Source: Amphiduros pacificus
Taxonomy: Eukaryota; Annelida; Polychaeta; Phyllodocida; Hesionidae
Reading direction: 5' to 3'
NCBI GenBank assembly: GCA_949316495.1
Contig: OX439002.1
Span: forward strand, 12,208,001 to 12,272,000
Length of the DNA stretch: 64,000 nucleotides
Notes under the pieces: model-generated
Told to the model about the DNA's origin: nothing
Database searches by the model: none
The model's input: the letters and a program-made list of their open reading frames with translations, nothing else
Part shown: piece after piece, positions 22,997 through 33,090 of the stretch
How the letters are laid out: each line of letters opens with the position of its first letter
How positions within the stretch are numbered: position 1 is the first letter of the stretch
Translations under genes and position numbers: made by a program

Positions 22997-24059
22997 TTAA
23001 ATCTCTCTACGTGCTTTTTTTCCAGTAATACTCACAAAATTCAATGTCTTTCCCTTTGCACTTTTCTCCTTGATGATCCAAATGGCCGCACCGGTCGACC
23101 CCTTCAGGCGACGGATGGTGGCGCCACCTCTACCAATGATAGCTCCGGCAGCATCCTCGGAGACGAAGATAGGATTGTCTTTATTCTCTCGAGTTCTCTT
23201 CATGAAAGAAGAAGAAGAGGTGGCGGAAGAGGAGGAACCAGAAGAGGACTGTCTGGATGTGGATGCCCTGTTCCTCCCTTTTGCCACCTAGACACTGTCA
23301 TCCTCATCATCAGATAGGAGCGTTGCTGATGTTGGTTTTTCAGTAGTAGCATCCTTCTCCGTGATCGTCAATGAGTTAATACTTGTTTTAATTGTGGAAA
23401 TCGTGCTGCCCAATAGGGAACCGTCTGCCTCGAGCAAGGTGTTGAGCACACCATCAAATATAGGAATGTTCAAATAATTGTAACCACTCAAATTGTTGTT
23501 GCTGAGGTGACTGCGTTAGATGATCCAGTTTCTTCGGCAAGTTGCATGCAGAAGGGGCGGCGAAGAGAGAACCATAATAGAGGGGCCTTTGGATCTGATG
23601 ATGCCAACCAGATGTATGATTCGTTTGTAGGCCATTTCTCCATCTCTGCCGCCCCAGACTTCGGACGTGGTCTACAGCCGGGATTCTATCAGAATGGTGG
23701 GCGAGCAAATGAAGATTCTGGGCTATAGATTTCATCCTGCAGTCAGGACGTGCCAGCCCCGAGGAGATCTTTGGGCAGGATAACAAGCAGACTTGGGAGA
23801 ACCGGATCAACTGATGCCTGGTCTGGAACAGAGGAGGTCGCTGCAGACGAAAGTTGGTCCACAAACGACTGGATGATGTCATCCCTCTCTCGCATCGTCT
23901 GCAAAGCCATCACCAGCTCGGCTGCCAGGACTTGTTTATCAACATTGACTGTGGCGAGTTCAGCTTGCAGCCTTACACGATGGCGTTGAGTCTGGTTACC
24001 TCAGCGTTAGAGGTCACCAACAGGCGGTCATATGAGGACTGCAATCCTCGTATCTTAGC
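22997..24059 (-). pseudogene. LINE copy 1 ORF1: coiled coil plus KH domain
   Basis: Upstream of the endonuclease the minus strand encodes a second protein in broken frames. First comes a helical, leucine-rich stretch (KIRGLQSSYDRLLVTSNAEV then RLQAELATVNVDKQVLAAEL and MALQTMRERDDIIQSFVDQL) that looks like a coiled coil. Then a Ser/Pro-rich part, an acidic LLSDDEDDSV, a stop, and VAKGRNRASTSRQ with a serine run. Last is NPIFVSEDAAGAIIGRGGAT with IRRLKGSTGAAIWI, which has the GxxG loop and flanking pattern of a type I KH RNA-binding domain. It ends KKARREI at 22997. An RNA-binding ORF1 fits LINE biology; KH is unusual there as far as I know. Confidence 0.7.
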
Positions 24060-24085
24060 TGAAAGCCGCCATTCCACTCTCACGC

Positions 24086-24242
24086 ATGCACAGAACAGTA
24101 TGTTGAAAATGGTGGTAATGTTAATAAAAAGAGAAAGAAATCACCTGTCACCAAGATGATATCAAAAAGTCATTTTAGATTAATTTCCTAAAGTATATTG
24201 AAGGGTAAAAAATATACGGCTCTTTATTTGAGATAAGGAAGT
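24086..24242. other. Short unassigned gap between LINE copy 1 and satellite
   Basis: AT-rich, no repeats recognised. Confidence 0.4.
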
Positions 24243-27200
24243 GTAGCCCTCTCATCCACTACTGGATGTTATACCTTAAACAAGGAGGAGCTGCCCTCTC
24301 ATCCACTACTGGATGTTATACCTTAAACAAGGAGGAGCTGCCCTCTCATCCACTACTGGATATTATACCTTAAACAAGGGGGAGTAGCCCTCTCATCCAC
24401 TACTGGATGTTATATCTTAAAGAAGAAAGAGCAGCCCTCTCATCCACTACTGGATGTTATACCTTAAACAAGGAGGAGTAGCCTTCTCATCCACTACTGG
24501 ATATTATACCTTAAAGAAGGAGGAGCAGCCCTCTCATCCACTACTGGATGTTATACCTTAAACAAGGAGGAGTAGCCCTCTCATCCACTACTGGATGTTA
24601 TACCTTAAACAAGGAGGAGTAGCCCTCTCATCCACTACTGGATGTTATACCTTAAACAAGGAGGAGCTGCCCTCTCATCCACTACTGGATGTTATACCTT
24701 AAACAAGGAGGAGCTGCCCTCTCATCCACTACTGGATGTTATACCTTAAACAAGGAGGAGCTGCCCTCTCATCCACTACTGGATGTTATACCTTAAACAA
24801 GGAGGAGCAGCCCTCTCATCCACTACTGGATATTATACCTTAAACAAGGAGGAGCAGCCCTCTCATCCACTACTGGATATTACACCTTAAACAAGGAGGA
24901 GCAGCCCTCTCATCCACTCCTGGATGTTATACCTTAAACAAGGAGGAGCTGCCCTCTCATCCACTACTGGATGTTATACCTTAAACAAGGAGGAGCTGCC
25001 CTCTCATCCACTACTGGATGTTATACCTTAAACAAGGAAGAGCAGCCCTCTCATCCACTACTGGATGTTATACCTTAAACAAGGAGGAGCTGCCCTCTCA
25101 TCCACTACTGGATGTTATACCTTAAACAAGGAGGAGTAGCCCTCTCATCCACTACTGGATGTTATACCTTAAACAAGGAGGAGCAGCCCTCTCATCCACT
25201 ACTGGATTTTATACCTTAAACAAGGAGGAGTAGCCCTCTCATCCACTACTGGATGTTATACCTTGAACAAGGAGGAGCAGCCCTCTCATCCACTACTGGA
25301 TGTCATACCTTAAACAAGGAGGAGCAGCCCTCTCATCCACTACTGGATATTATACCTTAAACAAGGAGGAGCTGCCCTCTCATCCACTACTGGATATTAT
25401 ACCTTAAAGAAGGAGGAGCAGCCCTCTCATCCACTACTGGATGTTATACCTTAAACAAGGAGGAGCAGCCCTCTCATCCACTACAGGAAGTTATACCTTA
25501 AAGAAGAAAGAACAGCCCTCTCATCCACTACTGGATGTTATACCTTGAACAAGGAGGAGCAGCCCTCTCATCCACTACTGGATGTTATACCTTAAAGAAG
25601 GAGGAGCAGCCCTCTCATCCACTACTGGATGTTATACCTTAAACAAGGAGGAGCAGCCCTCTCATCCACTACAGGAAGTTATACCTTAAAGAAGAAAGAA
25701 CAGCCCTCTCATCCACTACTGGATGTTATACCTTGAACAAGGAGGAGCAGCCCTCTCATCCACTACTGGATGTTATACCTTAAAGAAGGAGGAGCAGCCC
25801 TCTCATCCACTACTGGATGTTATACCTTAAACAAGGAGGAGCAGCCCTCTCATCCACTACAGGAAGTTATACCTTAAAGAAGAAAGAGCAGCCCTCTCAT
25901 CCACTACTGGATGTTATACCTTGAACAAGGAGGAGCAGCCCTCTCATCCACTACTGGATGTTATACCTTAAACAAGGAGGAGTAGCCTTCTCATCCACTA
26001 CTGGATATTATACCTTAAACAAGGAGGAGCTGCCCTCTCATCCACTACTGGATATTATACCTTAAACAAGGAAGAGCAGCCCTCTCATCCACTACTGGAT
26101 GTTATACCTTAAACAAGGAGGAGTAGCCTTCTCATCCACTACTGGATATTATACCTTAAACAAGGAGGAGCTGCCCTCTCATCCACTACTGGATATTACA
26201 CCTTAAACAAGGAAGAGCAGCCCTCTCATCCACTCCTGGATGTTATACCTTAAACAAGGAATAGCAGCCCTCTCATCCACTCCTGGATGTTACACCTTAA
26301 ACAAGGAAGAGTAGCCTTCTCATCCACTACTGGATATTATACCTTAAACAAGGAGGAGCAACCCTCTCATCCACTACTGGATATTACACCTTAAACAAGG
26401 AAGAGCAGCCCTCTCATCCACTACTGGATGTTATACCTTAAACAAGGAAGAGCAGCCCTCTCATCCACTACTGGATGTTATACCTTAAACAAGGAGGAGC
26501 AGCCCTCTCATCCACTACTGGATGTTATACCTTAAACAAGGGGGGGCAGCCCTCTCATCCACTACTGGATGTTATACCTTGAACAAGGAGGAGCAGCCCT
26601 TTCATCCACTACTGGATGTTATACCTTAAACAAGGAGGAGCAGCCCTTTCATCCACTACTGGATGTTATACCTTAAACAAGGAGGAGCAGCCCTCTCATC
26701 CACTACTGGATGTTATACCTTAAACAAGGGGGAGCTGTCCTCTCATCCACTACTGGATGTTATACCTTAAACAAGGAGGAGCAGCCCTCTCATCCACTAC
26801 TGGATGTTATACCTTAAACAAGGAGGAGCAGCCCTTTCATCCACTACTGGATGTTATACCTTAAACAAGGAGGAGCAGCCCTTTCATCCACTACTGGATG
26901 TTATACCTTAAACAAGGAGGAGCAGCCCTCTCATCCACTACTGGATGTTATACCTTAAACAAGGAGGAGTAGCCCTCTCATCCACTACTGGATGTTATAC
27001 CTTAAACAAGGAGGAGCTGCCCTCTCATCCACTACTGGATGTTATACCTTAAACAAGGGGGAGTAGCCCTCTCATCCACTACTGGATGTTATACCTTAAA
27101 CAAGGAGGAGCAGCCCTCTCATCCACTACTGGATGTTATACCTTAAACAAGGAAGAGCAGCCCTCTCATCCACTACTGGATGTTATACCTTAAACAAGGA

Positions 27201-27600
27201 GGAGCTGCCCTCTCATCCACTACTGGATATTACACCTTAAACAAGGAGGAGCTGCCCTCTCATCCACTACTGGATGTTATACCTTAAACAAGGGGGAGTA
27301 GCCCTCTCATCCACTACTGGATGTTATACCTTAAACAAGGAGGAGCAGCCCTCTCATCCACTACTGGATGTTATACCTTAAACAAGGAAGAGCAGCCCTC
27401 TCATCCACTACTGGATGTTATACCTTAAACAAGGAGGAGCTGCCCTCTCATCCACTACTGGATATTACACCTTAAACAAGGAGGAGCTGCCCTCTCATCC
27501 ACTACTGGATGTTATACCTTAAACAAGGAAGAGCAGCTCTCTCATCCACTACTGGATGTTATACCTTAAACAAGGAGGAGCAGCCCTCTCATCCACTACT
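24243..27600 (+). repeat. 47-bp satellite array, ~71 units
   Basis: Unit: CCCTCTCATCCACTACTGGA then TGTTATACCTTAAACAAGGA then GGAGCAG. Variants: CAG/CTG/TAG at the end, GGAAGAG, AAAGAAGGA, ATATTACACC, CTACAGGAAG. Units are 90-100% alike by eye, so the array is young or homogenised. Since 47 is not a multiple of three and stops occur, it is not a protein repeat. Higher-order repeats are visible: a 4-unit (188-bp) block marked by CTACAGGAAGTTATACC occurs three times at about 25.48-25.88 kb, and a 5-unit block (~235 bp) marked by GGGGGAGTAG and ATATTACACC occurs twice at about 27.05-27.5 kb. The array resumes at 32921. Confidence 0.97.
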
Positions 27601-27633
27601 CCCGCAAGCGTTGAGAGTGGAATGGCGGCTTTC

Positions 27634-28485
27634 ATTTGAGCTCCGATAAAATCGTCCTTCTTGGTCGATTTTCTGAAGTCTATTGCTAGTCTATCGCCAC
27701 ACTTTCTCACAGTGAACCTGGTCTATACAGAGGTCTATCTGATACCAGACTTATTGCAAGCTCTGAAGGCAGTTTTGTTTGGAAAACCGCTCGCGAGGGC
27801 GGGATCATACTGTGTTGTCTTTGCGAGGCACCGCGCTCACGAGTATCCACTCTTTGCTGCCAGTGTCGAGTGCTTGGTCTGATACCTTATAACCTCTGTA
27901 TTCATAAAACTTGTTGCTCCTGGTGTCTAGAATTACCTTCAGACCCATCAGCAGCATATTTCAAATTGCAGTGATTTTCGGACTTGTTCCGACGGTGGTT
28001 GTTGATACACAAACAAGGGGCTACTACCAGCCATTTATTTCTTGTTGTGACGCATCACCCGCTGTCAAAAACAAACTCGCAAGTAGCTACCTATAAGTGG
28101 CTCTTTCTTGCGTTGTTATCTACTTATCTTGCACGCTATCTGTGTCTGTAACTACCTTCAGACCTTATAGCAGCTCTGAGAAAACTTATCGTAGCGGGCC
28201 CACCATTTGGCCTTCCTTCTACGATCATCTCAGCTTTGTAAGATTTATTACTGTTTGGTTCAAGAATTAATCGTATCTGGCCTACTACTTGGCCTCCCTT
28301 TTACGATCATATTGAATTCACTCACAGACCAATATATTTTTATTGATATTAATTTCATATATTCTGTGAACTGTTTTTCACAAATTGTCTTTTGGGGAGT
28401 ATTGCTGCTATTTATAGCGACTTCCACAAGATTTACCTGCAGTCAATGATATAGTGTACTATTACGGTAGTTCATAATATAGAAC
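27634..28485 (+). promoter_or_regulatory. LINE copy 2 5' region (putative internal promoter/UTR)
   Basis: Non-coding 5' segment with internal direct repeats. ACCTTCAGACC.AT.AGCAGC occurs at about 27938 and 28151, and GGCC.ACCATTTGGCCTTCCT-like / TACTTGGCCTCCCTT segments at about 28200 and 28285 are each followed by TACGATCAT. Many LINEs carry repeated promoter units here; function is inferred. It shares only the first ~26 bp with copy 1. Confidence 0.5.
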
Positions 28486-29592
28486 GTGCCAAGCTCTCAT
28501 ATAGCAGCTTATATACACAAGAGATTACCTACCTGTTCAATGCTACACAATCATGGCTTTGTTTGTATATGCTCATGCTTCAACATATACGACAAGAATA
28601 GTAGCGAAACCACAAAGACTCTTACTTTGCCCCACAATGGTATAGGGTCGAATAAAATCCTGCTGTGTGACACTCATACTAGCATCTTCACGAAGAATTC
28701 TTCTTTGGAAAATATTAATTTTAATATTATTCCACGTGCTTGCTTCAGGTTACTGCAGGAGATGATTGCAAACTCAAATATTAATATATTTGAGTCTGAG
28801 CATGAAATTGAACTGTTCCCTGCTCAATTTCGTTTGGTGCTCGATACCTGCGATTACATAAAATCGGACATGCTACTATCTGTACATGGAGTGAGCAAGC
28901 AAAATTGTCAGTTCAATTTTGTTAAATATACACAAATATCGCACCCGAAACATCTTTATTGGGAAAACATATTTATTCTGCCTCCTCGGCCACAAAAACA
29001 TAGACTGAACAACAAATATGTTGAAAGTCCATGCAATTCGTCAAAATCATGCAGTTTTGGCAAAATTATCATAGGTGGCGCTGTTAGTGGTAGGAATGTA
29101 AATAATACACATTCCTCTTCTCAGCCAACCAATCAGAATTCAGCCCCTGTTCGTGGTGGGAATGTAAATAATACATATTCGTCACTTAATGGAAACAGGC
29201 CTGCAAACCGCACGCATATAGGTGGCACCACTCGCCATAGAAACAATGGGGTGTCCATGACAACACGTAAAAACAAGGAAAACCTAGTGATTGGTTCATG
29301 CAACGTACAAAGCATCACTGGCAAGGTCTTAAACGTAAAAGACTACTTTTCAGAACACAACTTGGATGCTCTTTTCATCACTGAAACATGGTTGCATGAA
29401 ACGGGCGATGAGAGAATCAAAAACGAGCTTGAAGAGGGTTCACTCAAATTTCAGTCCCACCCACGGATAGGACGCTCTGGCGGTGGCGTGGGTCTGTTAC
29501 ATCGTGTTGAACTCCCCTTTAAAACCAATAGGTTGAACCCTCCCATTGTTTTAACCATGGGAGGGTTCAACTCCTTGAAGCATCTCTGCTAA
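28486..29592 (+). CDS. LINE copy 2 ORF2, N-terminal extension and start of endonuclease
   Basis: A 368-codon frame. Residues ~1-190 have no recognised domain (contains a Cys/His-rich start, MLHNHGFVCICSCFNIYDKN). Residues ~195-265 are Asn/Ser/Gly-rich with two near repeats of GRNVNNTHSSS / GGNVNNTYSSL. The endonuclease begins at NLVIGSCNVQSITGKVLNVK with FITETWLHETGDERIKNELE (catalytic Glu) and RIGRSGGGVGLLHRVELPFK. The frame exits at NPPIV because of a 15-bp inverted-repeat hairpin insertion (29532-29571) and ends at 29592. The downstream frame continues the same domain. Confidence 0.85.
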   Translation: MPSSHIAAYIHKRLPTCSMLHNHGFVCICSCFNIYDKNSSETTKTLTLPHNGIGSNKILLCDTHTSIFTKNSSLENINFNIIPRACFRLLQEMIANSNINIFESEHEIELFPAQFRLVLDTCDYIKSDMLLSVHGVSKQNCQFNFVKYTQISHPKHLYWENIFILPPRPQKHRLNNKYVESPCNSSKSCSFGKIIIGGAVSGRNVNNTHSSSQPTNQNSAPVRGGNVNNTYSSLNGNRPANRTHIGGTTRHRNNGVSMTTRKNKENLVIGSCNVQSITGKVLNVKDYFSEHNLDALFITETWLHETGDERIKNELEEGSLKFQSHPRIGRSGGGVGLLHRVELPFKTNRLNPPIVLTMGGFNSLKHLC

Positions 29593-32012
29593 TCAAGGGT
29601 AAGAAGTTAACCTTTGTAACCATCTATAGACCTGAACCATCAGACAAGAATAGGTATACCTATTCTGAGTTCTATGATGAGTTCACTCAACTGGTGGCAC
29701 ACTATGGGTCATTCAGTCATGAAGTCATTTTCCTTGGTAAATACAACTTTCATGTCAATAAACCAAATAAACCTGATGTCATAAAGTTCAATGACATTCT
29801 ATCGACATTTGACATGAACCAATGGGTACAGGAACCGACCCATAAGTTAGGAAATACCCTTGATCTAATCATCACTTTCAAAGGGAACAAGTTTCTCAAG
29901 AGCCATCTAGTGGATGAGTATATATCTGATCATAAGATGATTAAACTATATATGGGTATTTCACCCCCCAAACCTCCCAAAAAATTGATAAGGTACAGGA
30001 ACTATAAGGGACTAGATCTTCAATCCCTAAGGAATGACATCAAATCCCTAACAGTTGCAACTGAAACCTGGGAACATTTATCATTGAGTGAGATGGTGGA
30101 TTACTATGACAAGGGGCTCACATCACTCATGGATAAACATGCTCCCACCAAGTTTGCCAAGGTCACTCAGCGTAAACCTGTTCCCTGGATGAGTGACCAA
30201 TTAAAACTGGAAAGATCTCTCAAGAGGAGGCTTGAGAGAAAAATGAGCAAGACTGGCTCTCACATTGACAAAGAGCTGTATAACTCTCAGAGGAACAAAT
30301 ACAACTCAATGCTTAAATCTGCTCAATCAACATATTTTTCCAACCTGGTTGAGGAAAACAAACATGACCCTAAAAAGCTCTTTAGAGTCATTGACACAGT
30401 CATGCACAAGAAAAAGGACACACCTATGCCCCAATCTGACTGTGAGATCACTCAAGCTGAGAAGTTTAACACATTCTTTCTTGAAAAAATAGAGAGAATC
30501 CGCCTGGACATTGATAAGGCTCCATCCTCCCAAACTCTGCAACCAGGTGACTCTGCGAACAATAGTACTACATGTCTGGAAAGGTTCACACCCTTGACCA
30601 TTGACGACGTACGAAAATTGGTCAAAAGGTCTGCAAAGAAGTCATGTGAGCTGGATCCAATTCCAACCTGGCTCTTACTTGACCTCTTAGATGACCTCCT
30701 ACCAATAATTACTTCCATCATAAATAAATCATTGATGGAATCAGCAGTATCGGAAAATATGAAAATAGCCATCATAACACCCCTGCTGAAGAAACTTGGT
30801 CTAGAACTGGTTGAGAAAAATTATAGGCCTGTTTCCAACCTAACATTTATCTCTAAACTAACTGAGAGGGCGGTTGCAGACCAACTAGTCCCCCATCTTG
30901 TAAGTAATGGCCTTACTGACAAGTTTCAATCAGCCTACAAAGAATATCATAGCACTGAAACCGCTTTGTTAAAAGTGCAAAATGATATCTTGGGTGCTCT
31001 AGACAATAGAAAGTCAGTTATCTTGCTGTTGCTTGACCTTTCCGCTGCCTTTGACACTATTGACCATCAAATCCTTTTGGATAGACTGAGGGATAGATGC
31101 AACGTCAAAGGTCATGCACTCTCCTGGATTCGGTCATACCTAATGAACAGGAAGCAATGTGTGAAGGTGGGGATCCAGAGATCCCGTAGCAAGTCCCTAA
31201 AATATGGGGTACCCCAAGGCTCAGTCCTGGGTCCTATACTGTTCACCATTTACATGACACCCCTTTCTGATATCCTTGCCAAATATGGTCTGAGCTATCA
31301 TATTTATGCAGATGATACTCAGATCTACATCCCTGTAGACCACACATCTCCCCATCATGTGGATATGAGCAGACACAAACTGGAGGAGTGTGTCAGTGAG
31401 GTCAGAAACTTCCTCATATCAAACAAGATGAAGATAAATGATGGAAAAACTGAGATGCTCATATGTACTGACAGGTACAGTACTACCAACCATGGCAGTA
31501 CCCCAACCACAATCAGAGTGGGAGGCTCTGATATTGCTCCTAGTCAATCAGTGGTTGACCTTGGCATCACATTTGACTCCAACATGGACATGAAGGCCCA
31601 GATCAAGAAAATGTGTCAGAAGGGCTATTATCACATTAGGAACTTGGCGGCTATCAGACATTGTCTAGACGAGAAAACCGCGGTTACACTTACCCATGCT
31701 TTTGTTACATCTACCCTGGACTACGGTAATGGTCTTCTGGCCGGTCTTCCTAAAACTGACATCAGGAAACTGCAATACCTCCAAAACTCTGCAGCACGGG
31801 TAGTAGGAAAAATCAGGAAATTCGATCACATTTCAGGAAAATTACAGGAATTGCACTGGCTTCCTGTTCACGCGAGAATTGATTTTAAAATTCTTCTATT
31901 AACCTGGAAAGCCCTAAATGGTAAGGCTCCGCCTTACTTACGTGATCTACTCCTGATTAAGGAAGGTGAACGCTGTCTAAGATCCAATGATGGCACCCAC
32001 CTACAAGTGTAG
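29580..32012 (+). CDS. LINE copy 2 ORF2, endonuclease remainder and reverse transcriptase
   Basis: The frame is open from about 29580. LTFVTIYRPEPSDKN, VIFLGKYNFHVNKP (GKYN where copy 1 has the usual GDYN), LGNTLDLIITF and EYISDHKMIKLYM complete the endonuclease. RT motifs follow: ELDPIPTWLLLD, NYRPVSNLTFISKLTERAVA, KFQSAYKEYHSTETALLKVQ, LLLDLSAAFDTIDHQILLDR, YGVPQGSVLGPILFTIYMTP, YHIYADDTQIYIPVDHTS (intact YADD), KMKINDGKTEMLIC, then VVDLGITFDSN and STLDYGNGLLAGLPKTDIRK. The Asp-to-Lys change in GDYN would be expected to impair nicking. The frame ends where the LTR insertion begins (32008). Confidence 0.9.
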   Translation, partial: ASLLIKGKKLTFVTIYRPEPSDKNRYTYSEFYDEFTQLVAHYGSFSHEVIFLGKYNFHVNKPNKPDVIKFNDILSTFDMNQWVQEPTHKLGNTLDLIITFKGNKFLKSHLVDEYISDHKMIKLYMGISPPKPPKKLIRYRNYKGLDLQSLRNDIKSLTVATETWEHLSLSEMVDYYDKGLTSLMDKHAPTKFAKVTQRKPVPWMSDQLKLERSLKRRLERKMSKTGSHIDKELYNSQRNKYNSMLKSAQSTYFSNLVEENKHDPKKLFRVIDTVMHKKKDTPMPQSDCEITQAEKFNTFFLEKIERIRLDIDKAPSSQTLQPGDSANNSTTCLERFTPLTIDDVRKLVKRSAKKSCELDPIPTWLLLDLLDDLLPIITSIINKSLMESAVSENMKIAIITPLLKKLGLELVEKNYRPVSNLTFISKLTERAVADQLVPHLVSNGLTDKFQSAYKEYHSTETALLKVQNDILGALDNRKSVILLLLDLSAAFDTIDHQILLDRLRDRCNVKGHALSWIRSYLMNRKQCVKVGIQRSRSKSLKYGVPQGSVLGPILFTIYMTPLSDILAKYGLSYHIYADDTQIYIPVDHTSPHHVDMSRHKLEECVSEVRNFLISNKMKINDGKTEMLICTDRYSTTNHGSTPTTIRVGGSDIAPSQSVVDLGITFDSNMDMKAQIKKMCQKGYYHIRNLAAIRHCLDEKTAVTLTHAFVTSTLDYGNGLLAGLPKTDIRKLQYLQNSAARVVGKIRKFDHISGKLQELHWLPVHARIDFKILLLTWKALNGKAPPYLRDLLLIKEGERCLRSNDGTHLQV

Positions 32013-32685
32013 GATATAGAATACACACCCAGAGACTCTTGGAAACATATAGACATTCATAGGCAATAACACACGATACTGATGGTTGATGAGTCACCAT
32101 AACCACCACTCCGTGAAATCACGTGTTAGACGGACGAGCCGAAGTTAGATACGCAGGCAGGACGAGTCCATCTGATGACGCGTGAGGAAGCCACGTAGGC
32201 AAGCCCCCAGAGATGACGCGGAGTGGCCCCTTAAAAGAGACGCGCAACCGTGGATGCGGGGGATTAAGATCAGCGACCACTTGCCACTGAAGATCCACGA
32301 CTCTCAGTATCGTGACTCCATAGACTTGGGTGTTTTGCGTATAGTCAGGGTTTCATAAGTATCATGCAAAGTTGGTAATTCATATGCCTCGCTCATTGCC
32401 ATGCTGGCCTAGCCAGACAAGGAGGAATCACAGCACTGAATAAAGGTAACTATTGCACTGTGTAAATCCTGTGTCTGCAGTCCTTATTTCCCATCATCCA
32501 TATGAGGGTATAACATGGTAGCTAGGATCCGTGCCCAAACTCACAGCCAGCGAGTTAGCGAGCTATACTGATGGTACAGTACAGTACAGTACAGTAGAGT
32601 AGGTTAGAGTATCTATCTATGTGGTAGAGTATTGATCCCCCGTCCACGTCCCCCAACGACGGATGCTCACCACTAGTGGGTAACA
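32008..32685 (+). mobile_element. LTR-type insertion inside LINE copy 2 (fossil)
   Basis: A 678-bp insert starting TGTAGG and ending TAACA, with 4-bp target duplication CAAG (32004-32007 and 32686-32689). The LINE coding sequence is continuous when it is set aside. TG...CA ends, a short target duplication and an AATAAA near 32440 indicate an LTR retrotransposon remnant, either a solo LTR or one LTR (to about 32515, followed by a TGGTAGC primer-site-like start) with a stub of internal sequence. No capsid, protease or polymerase coding seen. Family not assigned. Younger than LINE copy 2. Confidence 0.7.
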
Positions 32686-32689
32686 CAAG

Positions 32690-32889
32690 TACCTACTACC
32701 AGGCTAAGGACAGTAGGTGACAGGGCCTTCTCATCTGTAGGTCCACGACTATGGAATTCCTTGCCTACTGATATTAGGACAAGTACTTCAGTCTCCTCGT
32801 TTAAAATAGACTGAAAACTCATCTCTTCAGGATGCATGTCCTGAGCTCAGCGCTATGAACAGACTTGTCTGGTATCAGCGCTATACAAA
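32690..32889 (+). pseudogene. LINE copy 2 C-terminal tail after the LTR insertion
   Basis: Continues the LINE protein: TRLRTVGDRAFSSVG-like sequence, LWNSLPTDIRTSTSVSSFK, a break, and RLKTHLFRMHVLS-like coding. The 3' end AGCGCTATACAAATTTTATT follows. It aligns with the C terminus of copy 1 and the 60-kb fragment. Confidence 0.8.
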
Positions 32890-32917
32890 TTTTATTATTA
32901 TTATTATTATTATTATT

Positions 32918-33090
32918 ACTGGATGTTATACCTTAAACAAGGAGGAGCTGCCCTCTCATCCACTACTTGATGTTATATCTTAAAGAAGAAAGAGCAGCCC
33001 TCTCATCCACTACTGGATGTTATACCTTAAACAAGGAGGGGCAGCCCTCTCATCCACTACTGGATGTTATATCTTAAAGAAAGAGCAGCA
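32918..33090 (+). repeat. Right-hand part of the 47-bp satellite array
   Basis: Three and a half further units (ACTGGATGTTATACCTTAAA...), in the same phase that was interrupted at 27600. The last units are degraded (TATCTTAAAGAAAGAGCAGC). Confidence 0.95.

Larger units (their letters stand above)
19634..24085 (-). mobile_element. L2/CR1-like LINE, copy 1, nearly full-length
   Basis: Reads leftward from about 24085 (GCGTGAGAGTGGAATGGCGG start) to a (TTA)n tail of ~91 bp at 19634-19724, preceded by AGCGCTATATAAATTTTATT. It contains ORF1 with coiled coil and KH domain, then an AP-type endonuclease, reverse transcriptase and C-terminal region. Many frame breaks. The endonuclease and RT are close relatives of copy 2 at 27.6-32.9 kb and of the fragment at 59.8-60.9 kb. 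The two full copies are oriented head to head around the 47-bp satellite. Confidence 0.88.
27601..32917 (+). mobile_element. L2/CR1-like LINE, copy 2, full-length, inserted in satellite
   Basis: The satellite stops within a unit at ..CCACTACT (27600) and restarts at ACTGGATG after the (ATT)n tail (32890-32917), so both ends of the LINE are exact, with a 3-4 bp overlap (TACT) as target duplication. The 5' end CCCGCAAGCGTTGAGAGTGG shares GAGAGTGGAATGGCGGCTTTC with copy 1. The order is 5' region with internal duplications (27.6-28.5 kb), N-terminal extension, endonuclease, RT, C terminus, and AGCGCTATACAAATTTTATT plus tail. An LTR-type insertion of 0.68 kb lies in the C-terminal coding part. Apart from that and one hairpin-associated frame break, the coding sequence is well preserved, so this is a young copy. 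Confidence 0.93.

Noticed and set aside
24243-27600. CRISPR-like array
   Set aside because: Contiguous 47-bp units with no unique spacers, in a eukaryotic context; it is a satellite.
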